Assembly: GCA_002298695.1 (NCBI GenBank)
Contig: DBLB01000112.1
Location: 1 to 5,449, forward strand
Reading direction: 5' to 3'
Length of the DNA: 5,449 bases
Source: Clostridiales bacterium UBA735
Lineage (GTDB): Bacteria; Bacillota; Clostridia; Oscillospirales; Oscillospiraceae
A model generated the notes under the pieces. That model was given only the letters and a program-made list of their open reading frames with translations. It was not told where the DNA came from and searched no databases. The translations under genes were made by a program, and so were the position numbers. Below, piece after piece: positions 1 through 5,409 of the stretch. The first letter of the stretch is position 1; every line of letters begins with the position of its first letter.

Positions 1-519
1 GCCTGCTTCGTGCCGTTCGTGCGGACGCGCATCGGCTTCCTCTTCACCGACGACTTTGCCGCCGCCAATACCAGCGGCGGCCGCGCGGGCCGCAAGCTCA
101 ACGCGCTGAACCTCTTCTATTCCGGCAACCCCTGGGTCGGCGTGGGCGAGGGGATGTTCGGCGGCGCCGTCGCCATGCAGAATCAGGTGCTCGACGGCAT
201 CGACTATTTCTACGTCGACAACTATTTCCTCAAGACCATGGTCGAGATGGGCTACTGCGGCCTCGCCGCATTCTGCCTGATGCTGCTTGGCTTCCTCGGC
301 GCGGCCTGCCGGGCCCTTTACCGGAAGGCCGCCGACTTCAAAGCCGGCCTTGACCGGCTCTTCCCGCTCTGCGCCGGGATGTTCGCGGGGCTTTGCGGCG
401 TGATTGTCCACTGTTTCTTTGAAAACATCTTCGAAGAACCGTATATGATGGCCTGGTTCTGGTCGATCGCGGGGCTTCTGGCCTACATCGGCTTTCTGCG
501 AAAGGAGGATCACGCATGA
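1..519 (+). CDS. O-antigen ligase / polysaccharide polymerase-like membrane protein, C-terminal part
   Basis: This is the C-terminal 172 residues of a multi-spanning membrane protein; the frame is open from base 1, so the start lies outside the window. A polar stretch (visible residues 43-84) carries NPWVGVGEGMFGG, then DNYFLKTMVEMGYCG, which leads into a hydrophobic helix (about 86-105). Two further helices follow (about 120-139 and 149-166), with a short basic tail. A large external loop with a G-x-G-x-G run, then a (H/D)N-x-(Y/F)L...E-x-G signature before a helix, is typical of the O-antigen ligase/Wzy polymerase superfamily. Members of that superfamily join or polymerise lipid-linked glycans on the outer face of the cytoplasmic membrane. 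A teichoic-acid or capsule role is possible in a Gram-positive host; the substrate cannot be inferred. The stop (517-519) overlaps the next gene's ATG. The family call is fairly safe, the exact function is not. Confidence 0.72.
   Translation, partial: ACFVPFVRTRIGFLFTDDFAAANTSGGRAGRKLNALNLFYSGNPWVGVGEGMFGGAVAMQNQVLDGIDYFYVDNYFLKTMVEMGYCGLAAFCLMLLGFLGAACRALYRKAADFKAGLDRLFPLCAGMFAGLCGVIVHCFFENIFEEPYMMAWFWSIAGLLAYIGFLRKEDHA
501..508 (+). promoter_or_regulatory. Strong Shine-Dalgarno for the DUF3783 gene
   Basis: AAAGGAGG lies inside the last codons of the upstream gene, seven bases before the ATG at 516. It fixes the start of the DUF3783 gene and, with the ATGA overlap, points to translational coupling of the two genes. 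Confidence 0.8.
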
Positions 520-911
520 CACCCCTTCTTCTCACCTGGAACCTGCCCGCCAAAAAGGCGGCGAAGGTGCGGATGCTCGCAATGCGCTCCGGCGTCCGCG
601 TGGCCGCCGTCGAGACCTGGCAGTATCTCCAGCCGCTCGGCAGCTTCACCGGCGACTGCGGCAGCATGGAATCGCTGTACGACGGCGAGGGCTTTTCCGA
701 GGAGATGCTCCTCTTCGCCCATTTCCCGGGGACGCTCCTCTCCCGCTTTTTGCAGAGCTGGAAGGTCTCCGGGCTCCCGCCCGTGGCGCTCAAGGCCGTC
801 TTAACCGACACGAACCGTGACTGGAACTCGCTCGAGCTGCATGAGCAGCTTGTCGAGGAGCGCGACTCCATCCGCCGTGGTCTTCGCCCCGAAGGGCACG
901 ACGCGCCGTAA
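516..911 (+). CDS. DUF3783 domain-containing protein
   Basis: A 131-residue soluble protein with no signal peptide or membrane segment. The N-terminal half (about 1-55) is basic and shows no motif I recognise. The C-terminal part (about 63-117) matches my recollection of the DUF3783 family: an EEMLLFAHF strand, an LxxFLQSWK helix, then a conserved-looking block ALKAVLTDTNRDW followed by an acidic helix LHEQLVEER. DUF3783 proteins are small, mostly clostridial and of unknown function, so none is assigned. The ATG overlaps the preceding stop (ATGA, 516-519) and has a near-perfect ribosome site, so the two genes probably form one transcript. No clear terminator follows the stop at 909-911. The family call comes from remembered consensus, not from a search. 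Confidence 0.75.
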   Translation: MTPLLLTWNLPAKKAAKVRMLAMRSGVRVAAVETWQYLQPLGSFTGDCGSMESLYDGEGFSEEMLLFAHFPGTLLSRFLQSWKVSGLPPVALKAVLTDTNRDWNSLELHEQLVEERDSIRRGLRPEGHDAP

Positions 912-932
912 GAAACCCACAGCGCGCAAGGA

Positions 933-975
933 TTTTGTTGAAATTGTCAAAATCTGCACTTGACTTTTGTTGAAA
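933..975 (+). repeat. 11-bp direct repeat across the glyA promoter (possible operator)
   Basis: TTTTGTTGAAA occurs exactly twice, at 933-943 and 965-975, with starts 32 bp apart (about three helical turns). The second copy sits between the -35 and -10 hexamers of the glyA promoter. The first copy also overlaps a 7-bp inverted repeat, GATTTTG (931-937) with CAAAATC (948-954). The spacing and placement suit a repressor binding two sites on one DNA face, but no regulator is encoded nearby and the AT-rich composition makes chance possible. Confidence 0.4.
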
Positions 976-987
976 CCGTGCTACAAT
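960..987 (+). promoter_or_regulatory. glyA promoter (sigma-A type)
   Basis: The -35 hexamer TTGACT (960-965) is separated by 16 bp from the -10 hexamer TACAAT (982-987); each hexamer differs from consensus at one position. Transcription should begin near 994, giving a leader of about 220 nt before glyA that contains the whole riboswitch and its terminator. The surrounding DNA is distinctly AT-richer than the flanking genes. Confidence 0.8.
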
Positions 988-1055
988 AAACGCAAATTAA
1001 ACAACTACCCCTTGGATGGTTCTCAGAACGCTTGCGGACTGGGAGCCGGAGGAGT

Positions 1056-1128
1056 CTCTGGAGAACTCATTGAATTGGGTGCCGAAGGTGCAAGGCGAAA
1101 GCCGAATCTCTCAGGCAAACGGACAGAG
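1056..1128 (+). promoter_or_regulatory. Glycine riboswitch, single aptamer
   Basis: The hallmark conserved blocks of the glycine aptamer are present: GGAGA (1060-1064), GCCGAAGGTGCAA (1081-1093), TCTCTCAGGCAAACGGAC (1107-1124). P1 is CTCTG (1056-1060) with CAGAG (1124-1128). P2 is ACTCA (1065-1069) with TGGGT (1076-1080), and P3 ends in a GGC-GAAA-GCC tetraloop hairpin (1094-1103). The block order and the GGACAGAG end resemble the second aptamer of the Bacillus gcvT tandem. No second copy of the GCCGAAGG or CTCAGGCA blocks exists on either side, so this is a singlet. GACT (1037-1040) with AGTC (1053-1056) might be a small 5' 'ghost' helix. It lies in the transcript of glyA, whose enzyme makes glycine, so cis-regulation of glyA by glycine is the natural reading. 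Confidence 0.93.
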
Positions 1129-1158
1129 TACGAAGCGCAGCAGATTCGCGTGGAATAC

Positions 1159-1192
1159 AATGAGCAAACCGGAGACGGTTTGCTCATTTTTT
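1159..1192 (+). terminator. Riboswitch expression-platform terminator
   Basis: A perfect 13-bp stem runs from AATGAGCAAACCG (1159-1171) to CGGTTTGCTCATT (1176-1188), closed by a GAGA loop (1172-1175). It runs into a U-tract (1187-1192) and ends 22 bases before the glyA ATG. It does not share bases with the aptamer P1 helix, unlike the classic gcvT arrangement in which the P1 3' strand is part of the terminator. A separate antiterminator should therefore exist. Segments 1066-1076 and 1115-1120 are complementary to its two arms. Confidence 0.92.
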
Positions 1193-1200
1193 CATACAGA

Positions 1201-1205
1201 AAGGA
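1201..1205 (+). promoter_or_regulatory. glyA ribosome binding site
   Basis: AAGGA, nine bases before the ATG at 1215 and just downstream of the terminator U-tract, so it is transcribed only in read-through RNA. It supports the chosen start. Confidence 0.7.
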
Positions 1206-1214
1206 TCCTTCGTC

Positions 1215-2465
1215 ATGTCTCAGGTTCTGGAACAGTCCATGCAGTATCTCACTGGGTTCGACCCCGAAATCGCTGCGCAGCTCGAAAACGAATATCACCG
1301 TCAGCAGCAAAACATCGAGCTGATCGCGTCGGAAAACATCGCCTCCCCCGCGGTCATCGCCGCGATGGGCAGCGCGCTGACCAACAAATACGCCGAGGGC
1401 TATCCCGGCAAGCGCTATTACGGCGGCTGCGAATACGTCGATGTGATCGAGCAGATTGCCATCGACCGGGCCAAGCAGCTTTTCGGTGCGGAATTTGCCA
1501 ACGTTCAGCCGCACTCCGGCGCGCAGGCCAACCTCGCGGCCTATATGGCCGTGCTCCAGCCCGGCGACACGCTGCTCGGCATGGATCTGGCCAACGGCGG
1601 CCATCTGTCGCACGGGGCAAAGGTCAACCTGTCCGGCAAGATCTACAACAGCGTTTCCTACGGCGTCGACCCGGCCACAGGCCGCATCGATCTCAATGAG
1701 GTCGAAGATCTCGTCAAGCGCCATCAGCCGAAGCTGGTCGTCGCCGGTGCGTCGGCTTATCCCCGCGCCATCGATTTCGCCGCGTTCGCTGACATTGCAC
1801 ACCGTCACGGTGCGCTCCTGATGGTCGACATGGCGCACATCGCCGGTCTCGTCGCGGGCGGCGAGCATCAGAGCCCCGTTCCCTATGCCGACATCGTCAC
1901 CACCACCACGCATAAGACGCTCCGCGGCCCGCGCGGCGGCATGATCCTCGCGCGCGAGGAGTTCGCGAAGAAGATCAACAGCGCCGTCTTCCCCGGCATG
2001 CAGGGCGGCCCGCTCATGCACGTCATCGCGGCCAAGGCCATCTGCCTCAAGGAGGCCATGGCCCCCGAATTCAAGACCTACGCGCAGAACGTCCGCAAAA
2101 ACGCGGCCGCGCTGGCCGAGGCCCTTGTTGCAAACGGCTTTGACCTCATCTCCGGCGGCACGGACAACCACCTCATGCTCGTCGACCTGCGCAGCCGCGG
2201 CATCACGGGCAAGGAGCTTCAGGACAAGCTGGATGAAGTCCACATCACGATCAACAAAAACGCCATCCCGAACGACCCGCAGAAGCCCAGCCTGACCAGC
2301 GGCGTCCGCATCGGCACGCCCGCCGCCACGACCCGCGGCTTCACCGTGGAAGACATGCCTATCATCGCGGACTGCATCCGCCTGATCGCTGACGATTTCG
2401 ACGCGAATCGCCTGAAGGTGGAAGAGACTGTCGCAGCCTTGACAGTCATGCACCCGATGTACTAA
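1215..2465 (+). CDS. glyA: Serine hydroxymethyltransferase
   Basis: Cytosolic PLP enzyme that interconverts serine plus tetrahydrofolate with glycine plus 5,10-methylene-tetrahydrofolate, supplying glycine and one-carbon units for purine, thymidylate and methionine synthesis. The protein is 416 residues, the usual bacterial length. Visible motifs: ELIASEN (35-41), [20 protein letters not shown] (57-76), the HSGAQAN loop (100-106), [11 protein letters not shown] (204-214) with the cofactor-contacting Asp205 and His208, [14 protein letters not shown] (229-242) with the Schiff-base Lys234, and [14 protein letters not shown] (362-375) with the substrate-carboxylate Arg366. No key residue is missing. 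The start is set by the AAGGA site and by alignment to the usual family N-terminus. It is the only gene between the riboswitch-controlled leader and the terminator at 2472-2501, so it appears monocistronic. Confidence 0.98.
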   Translation: MSQVLEQSMQYLTGFDPEIAAQLENEYHRQQQNIELIASENIASPAVIAAMGSALTNKYAEGYPGKRYYGGCEYVDVIEQIAIDRAKQLFGAEFANVQPHSGAQANLAAYMAVLQPGDTLLGMDLANGGHLSHGAKVNLSGKIYNSVSYGVDPATGRIDLNEVEDLVKRHQPKLVVAGASAYPRAIDFAAFADIAHRHGALLMVDMAHIAGLVAGGEHQSPVPYADIVTTTTHKTLRGPRGGMILAREEFAKKINSAVFPGMQGGPLMHVIAAKAICLKEAMAPEFKTYAQNVRKNAAALAEALVANGFDLISGGTDNHLMLVDLRSRGITGKELQDKLDEVHITINKNAIPNDPQKPSLTSGVRIGTPAATTRGFTVEDMPIIADCIRLIADDFDANRLKVEETVAALTVMHPMY

Positions 2466-2471
2466 GAGCGT

Positions 2472-2501
2472 GGCGCGTCACCGCTGGTGGCGCGCCGTTT
2501 T
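2472..2501 (+). terminator. glyA terminator
   Basis: An 11-bp GC-rich stem, GGCGCGTCACC (2472-2482) with GGTGGCGCGCC (2486-2496), contains one T-G wobble and a GCT loop. It is followed by G and four T residues (2498-2501). It begins six bases after the glyA stop. The short T-run is typical of terminators in GC-rich genomes. Confidence 0.82.
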
Positions 2502-2527
2502 CGCCCCCCTTCCCCGCCGTAGCGGTC

Positions 2528-2556
2528 GTAGGGGCCGATGTCCTCATCGGCTCTTC
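2528..2556 (+). repeat. GTAGGGGC-type intergenic palindrome
   Basis: GTAGGG leads into GCCGATG (2534-2540), a TCCT loop and CATCGGC (2545-2551). This 7-bp perfect stem extends outward with G-U and G-C pairs. The layout, with GTAGGGGC on the left and a variable inverted repeat, resembles a short dispersed intergenic element I recall from Ruminococcaceae-type genomes. Only one copy is visible here, so repetitiveness is recalled, not shown. A GCGG/CCGC mini-hairpin (2514-2525) lies immediately upstream. It is not followed by a T-run, so it is not read as a terminator. Confidence 0.5.
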
Positions 2557-2572
2557 TCCCATAAATCCTCAT

Positions 2573-2578
2573 GGAGGT
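2573..2578 (+). promoter_or_regulatory. Ribosome binding site of the DMT transporter gene
   Basis: GGAGGT, six bases before the ATG at 2585, decides that start over later in-frame methionines. No convincing promoter is visible in 2502-2572. Confidence 0.75.
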
Positions 2579-2584
2579 CTTCCC

Positions 2585-3469
2585 ATGAACAGTCCCAAAA
2601 CTGCAAAGCTCGCCTTTTTGTCGGCGATCCTAATCTACGGCACGCTGGGCGTGTTCGTCCGCTACGCCGGGCAGTCTTCCACGCTGGTCGCGCTGGCGCG
2701 CAGCAGTATCGGCACGTTGTTCCTGCTGGGCCTCATGGCAGTAAAGCATCAAAAGCTCGACTGGCCTGCGATCCGCCGCAATTGGAAGCCGCTGCTGATC
2801 GCCGGCGTGCTGCTGGGTCTCAACTGGGTGACGCTCTTCGAGGCGTATGAATATACCACCGTCGCCGTGGCGACGCTCTGCACCTACATGAACCCTGTCA
2901 TCATCGTCCTCGGCGCAGCCGTTCTGATGCACGAAAAGCTTACTGCGCGCAAGCTGGCCTGCATCGGTGCCGCGCTTGTGGGCATGGTCTTCGTCTCCGG
3001 CGTGGCCGACAGTGGTCTGCCCTCCGCGGGCGAGGCCAGGGGCATCCTGCTCGGCCTGCTGACCGCCGTGCTCTACGGTACCATCGTGCTCAGCAACAAG
3101 TATCTGCGCGGCATCTCGGCCTATGACCGGACGGTGGTGCAGCTGTTCATCACGACACTGGTCCTGCTGCCCTACTGTGCACTGCGCGGCGATTTTGCTG
3201 ACCTGCACATCACCGCGGCGCAGGGTGTGCTGCTCGTCATCCTCGGCGTCGTCCACACTGGCTTCGCCTATAGCCTCTATTTCGGCTCTATGGCCGATCT
3301 CCCTGCGCAGACGCTCGCCATCCTCAGCTATCTCGATCCGGTGACGGCTGTGCTGCTCTCGGCGCTCGTGCTGCATGAACCGATGAGCGCCTTCGAACTG
3401 CTCGGCGCAGTCTGCATTCTCGGCGCCGCCGTCGTCAGTGAGCTGCCCGTCCGCCCAAAAAAGATGTAA
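2585..3469 (+). CDS. DMT superfamily (EamA family) transporter
   Basis: A 294-residue, almost wholly hydrophobic protein with about ten membrane helices, arranged as two tandem EamA repeats (about 10-138 and 153-285). Each repeat has the same end signature. The first has CTYMNPVIIVLGAAVLMHEKLT (two parts, 99-108 and 109-120). The second has LSYLDPVTAVLLSALVLHEPMS (248-257 and 258-269). These are the proline helix and HE(K/P) loop typical of the family. The N-terminus has the usual GTLGVFVRYAG first helix. Family members move metabolites such as amino acids, purines or other small solutes by secondary transport at the cytoplasmic membrane; the sequence does not identify a substrate. The gene follows glyA by 119 bases but lies beyond a terminator and is not covered by the riboswitch in any obvious way. 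A link to glycine or serine export is only a guess. Confidence 0.93.
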   Translation: MNSPKTAKLAFLSAILIYGTLGVFVRYAGQSSTLVALARSSIGTLFLLGLMAVKHQKLDWPAIRRNWKPLLIAGVLLGLNWVTLFEAYEYTTVAVATLCTYMNPVIIVLGAAVLMHEKLTARKLACIGAALVGMVFVSGVADSGLPSAGEARGILLGLLTAVLYGTIVLSNKYLRGISAYDRTVVQLFITTLVLLPYCALRGDFADLHITAAQGVLLVILGVVHTGFAYSLYFGSMADLPAQTLAILSYLDPVTAVLLSALVLHEPMSAFELLGAVCILGAAVVSELPVRPKKM

Positions 3470-3495
3470 ACTTTTTAAGAATCTGCGTTTCCCTC

Positions 3496-3523
3496 TTCCT
3501 TTTCCCGAAAAACACGGTATAAT
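3496..3523 (+). promoter_or_regulatory. Promoter of the plsC-like gene
   Basis: A perfect TATAAT (-10) at 3518-3523 with a weak -35, TTCCTT (3496-3501), 16 bp upstream. The predicted transcript would begin around 3530, leaving only about 20 nt before the TTG start at 3550. Confidence 0.6.
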
Positions 3524-3549
3524 ATGAAGAGATTTTTAAGATTTGAAAG

Positions 3550-4398
3550 TTGGCGAGTCATTTGTTCTATGTGCTGCTTGCCGTGAGTCTTCTTGGGGCC
3601 GCGGGAATCGAATACGCCATCAACGGGTTTTCGGCGCTGACCTGCCTGTGGCAGTATCCGCTGCTGACTGGCGGGCTGCTGCTGGCGCAGGTGCTGCTGT
3701 TTTTGCTGGTACTGTTCGTGTCGGCGCTGTTCGTCAACCCGAAAAAGATGGTAGAAAAGCCCAGTCTCTATTTCCGCTTCATGCTCAACCAGTTCTGCCG
3801 ACTCGCGCTCTTTCTCGGCGGCGTGCGCGTCCATGTGACGGGTCTGGAGAAGGTGCCGCGGCAGAGCCGCTTCATGCTGATCTCCAACCACGCCTTCGCG
3901 TTTGACCCGCTCATCTACTACTACGCGATGCCCTGGGCTGATCTGGCGTTCCTGGCCAAAAAGGAGAGCTTCTCCATCTTCGTTGTCGCGCAGATCATGC
4001 GCGAGGTGCTCTGCCTCCCGCTCGACCGGGAACATGACCGCGAGGCCCTCAAGGCCATCCTGAAGGCCATCCAGTTCATCCGGGAGGACAAATGCTCCTT
4101 TGCCGTTTTCCCCGAGGGCGGCACGAACCGCACGAAAGAAGACCTGCTCCCGTTCCGCAACGGCGCGTTCAAGATCGCGCAGAAGGCGCACGTGCCCATT
4201 GTCATCTGCGCGCTGGTCAATTCCAAGGCCATCCTGAAAAATATGTTCCGCCGCCATACGGATGTCTATCTCGACGTGCTGGACGTCATCCCGCCGGAGG
4301 AGTTTGAATCGCTCCGCACCGTCGAGATCGGCGACCGGGCGCACGAGATCCTGCTGCGCGGCCTGAAAAAACGCAAAGCTGCACTCGCCATACAATAA
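3550..4398 (+). CDS. 1-acyl-sn-glycerol-3-phosphate acyltransferase (PlsC/LPLAT family)
   Basis: Probably transfers an acyl chain to lysophosphatidic acid, or a related lysophospholipid, at the membrane. All four acyltransferase blocks are visible in the 282 residues: I, NHAFAFD (113-119, the catalytic H-x4-D, His114/Asp119); II, AKKESFS through LPLDR (136-160); III, FPEGGTNR (187-194) with PFRNGAFKIA (201-210); IV, VPIVIC (215-220). Block III reads EGG-T-N-R where EGTRS is usual. Two hydrophobic helices precede the domain (about 5-27 and 36-63), giving a longer N-terminal anchor than minimal PlsC proteins. The start is uncertain. No ATG opens this frame, and a TGA at 3544-3546 blocks extension, so TTG at 3550 is the furthest start. 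No good Shine-Dalgarno is seen, and TTG 3562 or GTG 3571 remain possible. It has its own promoter, and its stop abuts the shared terminator. The acyl-acceptor specificity cannot be told, so no symbol is given. Confidence 0.88.
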   Translation: MASHLFYVLLAVSLLGAAGIEYAINGFSALTCLWQYPLLTGGLLLAQVLLFLLVLFVSALFVNPKKMVEKPSLYFRFMLNQFCRLALFLGGVRVHVTGLEKVPRQSRFMLISNHAFAFDPLIYYYAMPWADLAFLAKKESFSIFVVAQIMREVLCLPLDREHDREALKAILKAIQFIREDKCSFAVFPEGGTNRTKEDLLPFRNGAFKIAQKAHVPIVICALVNSKAILKNMFRRHTDVYLDVLDVIPPEEFESLRTVEIGDRAHEILLRGLKKRKAALAIQ

Positions 4399-4429
4399 AA
4401 AATTCGGAAGCTCATGCTTCCGAATTTTT
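4398..4429. terminator. Bidirectional terminator between convergent genes
   Basis: A perfect 14-bp stem, AAAAATTCGGAAGC (4398-4411) with GCTTCCGAATTTTT (4416-4429), with a TCAT loop. The A-rich and T-rich flanks give a U-tract on either strand, so it can end both the rightward acyltransferase transcript and the leftward phosphatase transcript. It overlaps the last base of the plus-strand TAA. The minus-strand stop (4414-4412) falls in the loop, so the last phosphatase codons form one arm. Confidence 0.93.
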
Positions 4430-5344
4430 ATTGTCCGCATTCTCCGAGACCAGCGCCCAGATCCTGCGGAAGAATTTTCCGTTGAAATAGAACAGCCACA
4501 CGCCGAGCATAGCCACGCCGAGCGTGATAGCCGCCGCTGCCGTCACGTCGGTGAGAAAATGCGCGCCCATCATCAGCCGTGACACGGCGACGACCGCCGT
4601 CCAGACCGCGCCGACGATCAGGCAGAGGCGCTCCCTGCCGCGCAGGCGCCTGCACACGGACGGCAGCAGCATTGCCAGCATTGCGCAGGCCGCGCAGCCG
4701 GTGTGCCAGGATGGATACGAGTGGAATTCATCGGCGGCAACGCCCTCGGCCACGAGTCTGCTTTTCAATGCGCTGCCCAGCTTCCACCACGGCATGAAAT
4801 AGCTCTCGTTGCCGGTCTCGAACAGCAGCCGCATCCGCGGGCGGCCCCAGGGGATCTTGATGACGTTGATGAGGAACATCGTCCCGATCGACACAAATGC
4901 CAACACGCAGATGAAGCGCAGCAGCGTCTTCGTCTGGCAGCCCTCGGTGCCCAGCAGCAGCAAAAAGCCCATCAGCGCCGCCATGAACCCCGTCACCAGC
5001 GCCGCGACCCAGAGCGGCATGGCCGGGACGTTGTCCCGCGCCTCGTGGACGGAGAGCACGATGCCGCCCAGCACCAGCACGGCGGACGCCGCAAGGAACA
5101 GCACATTCCAGCTTGCCCGCAGCCGCTTCCGGTTGAAAAACAGCAGCACGCCCGCGCCGGTCATCGCCAGAAACGCCGGCAGCTCGCCGAAGGCCGCAAA
5201 AAACTGGCCGAAGCTGCTCTCCCGGCCTGGATAGAGAAATTTGGAGATCGGCAGATCCCAGATGGATCCCACGATCATCAGAAGCAGCAGCACCGCGCCG
5301 ATCACGCGCGCGCTGCTGAGACAGGTCTGTTTGAATTTTTTCAT
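4412..5344 (-). CDS. PAP2-family membrane phosphatase
   Basis: Integral membrane phosphatase of the PAP2 superfamily, which removes phosphate from lipid phosphates or diphosphates (undecaprenyl-PP, phosphatidate, phosphatidylglycerol-phosphate) on the outer membrane face. The 310 residues carry the three signature blocks near the C-terminus: Lys163-x6-Arg170 (KIPWGRPR, followed by Met where Pro is usual), PSWH (211-214, where PSGH is usual, acid His214), and SR-x5-H-x3-D (255-266) with nucleophile His262 and Asp266. About eight hydrophobic segments are visible (near 13-29, 47-70, 80-99, 109-132, 141-162, 215-230, 239-259, 263-287), more than the usual six. I chose ATG 5344 because AGGAG precedes it at good spacing. 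The in-frame GTG at 5380 directly abuts the -10 element and would lie upstream of the transcript. It converges with the acyltransferase gene. The substrate is unknown. Confidence 0.9.
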   Translation of the reverse strand: MKKFKQTCLSSARVIGAVLLLLMIVGSIWDLPISKFLYPGRESSFGQFFAAFGELPAFLAMTGAGVLLFFNRKRLRASWNVLFLAASAVLVLGGIVLSVHEARDNVPAMPLWVAALVTGFMAALMGFLLLLGTEGCQTKTLLRFICVLAFVSIGTMFLINVIKIPWGRPRMRLLFETGNESYFMPWWKLGSALKSRLVAEGVAADEFHSYPSWHTGCAACAMLAMLLPSVCRRLRGRERLCLIVGAVWTAVVAVSRLMMGAHFLTDVTAAAAITLGVAMLGVWLFYFNGKFFRRIWALVSENADNKNSEA

Positions 5345-5350
5345 GGAATT

Positions 5351-5355
5351 CTCCT
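5351..5355 (-). promoter_or_regulatory. Ribosome binding site of the PAP2 gene
   Basis: On the minus strand AGGAG is followed by AATTCC and then ATG (5344-5342). This supports the internal ATG over the upstream GTG at 5380. Confidence 0.78.
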
Positions 5356-5380
5356 GATTTCGACAATTTCGTGCCTGCAC

Positions 5381-5409
5381 AGTATAGCATACGCAGCCCG
5401 GAAAGGCAA
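5381..5409 (-). promoter_or_regulatory. Promoter of the PAP2 gene
   Basis: Minus strand: TTGCCT (-35, 5409-5404), a 17-bp spacer, and TATACT (-10, 5386-5381) preceded by TGC, an extended -10. Transcription should begin near 5374, about 30 nt before the ATG at 5344. A small imperfect palindrome, AATTTGGAAATT (5408-5419), overlaps the upstream edge of the -35; its role is unknown. Confidence 0.78.

Noticed and set aside
990..1055. A first aptamer making a tandem glycine riboswitch
   Set aside because: Too short, and the conserved GCCGAAGG and CTCAGGCA blocks are absent. At most a ghost-aptamer helix.
1023..2453. A 476-codon open frame on the minus strand
   Set aside because: It lies antisense to glyA, whose plus-strand product has every SHMT motif. 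The antisense protein has no recognisable domain and reflects GC-rich codon bias.
2555..2572. A promoter for the transporter gene around CATAAA (2560-2565)
   Set aside because: No acceptable -35 lies 16-18 bp upstream and the -10 match is poor.
3457..3476. AAAAAG/CTTTTT hairpin at the end of the transporter gene as a terminator
   Set aside because: Only six pairs, almost all A-T, around the stop codon, and without a separate U-tract. Too weak to call.
3524..3586. A 20-codon open frame starting ATG at 3524, overlapping the acyltransferase start
   Set aside because: Its ATG directly abuts the TATAAT box, upstream of the expected transcript start, and it has no ribosome site.
3475..4440. A 321-codon minus-strand frame opposite the acyltransferase gene
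   Set aside because: It is rich in Arg, Gln, Glu and His with no domain, has no ribosome site, and the plus-strand frame carries four acyltransferase motifs. It is a shadow.
5345..5380. A 12-residue N-terminal extension of the phosphatase from GTG 5380
   Set aside because: The GTG abuts the -10 hexamer, so it would lie upstream of the transcript, and AGGAG is placed for ATG 5344.
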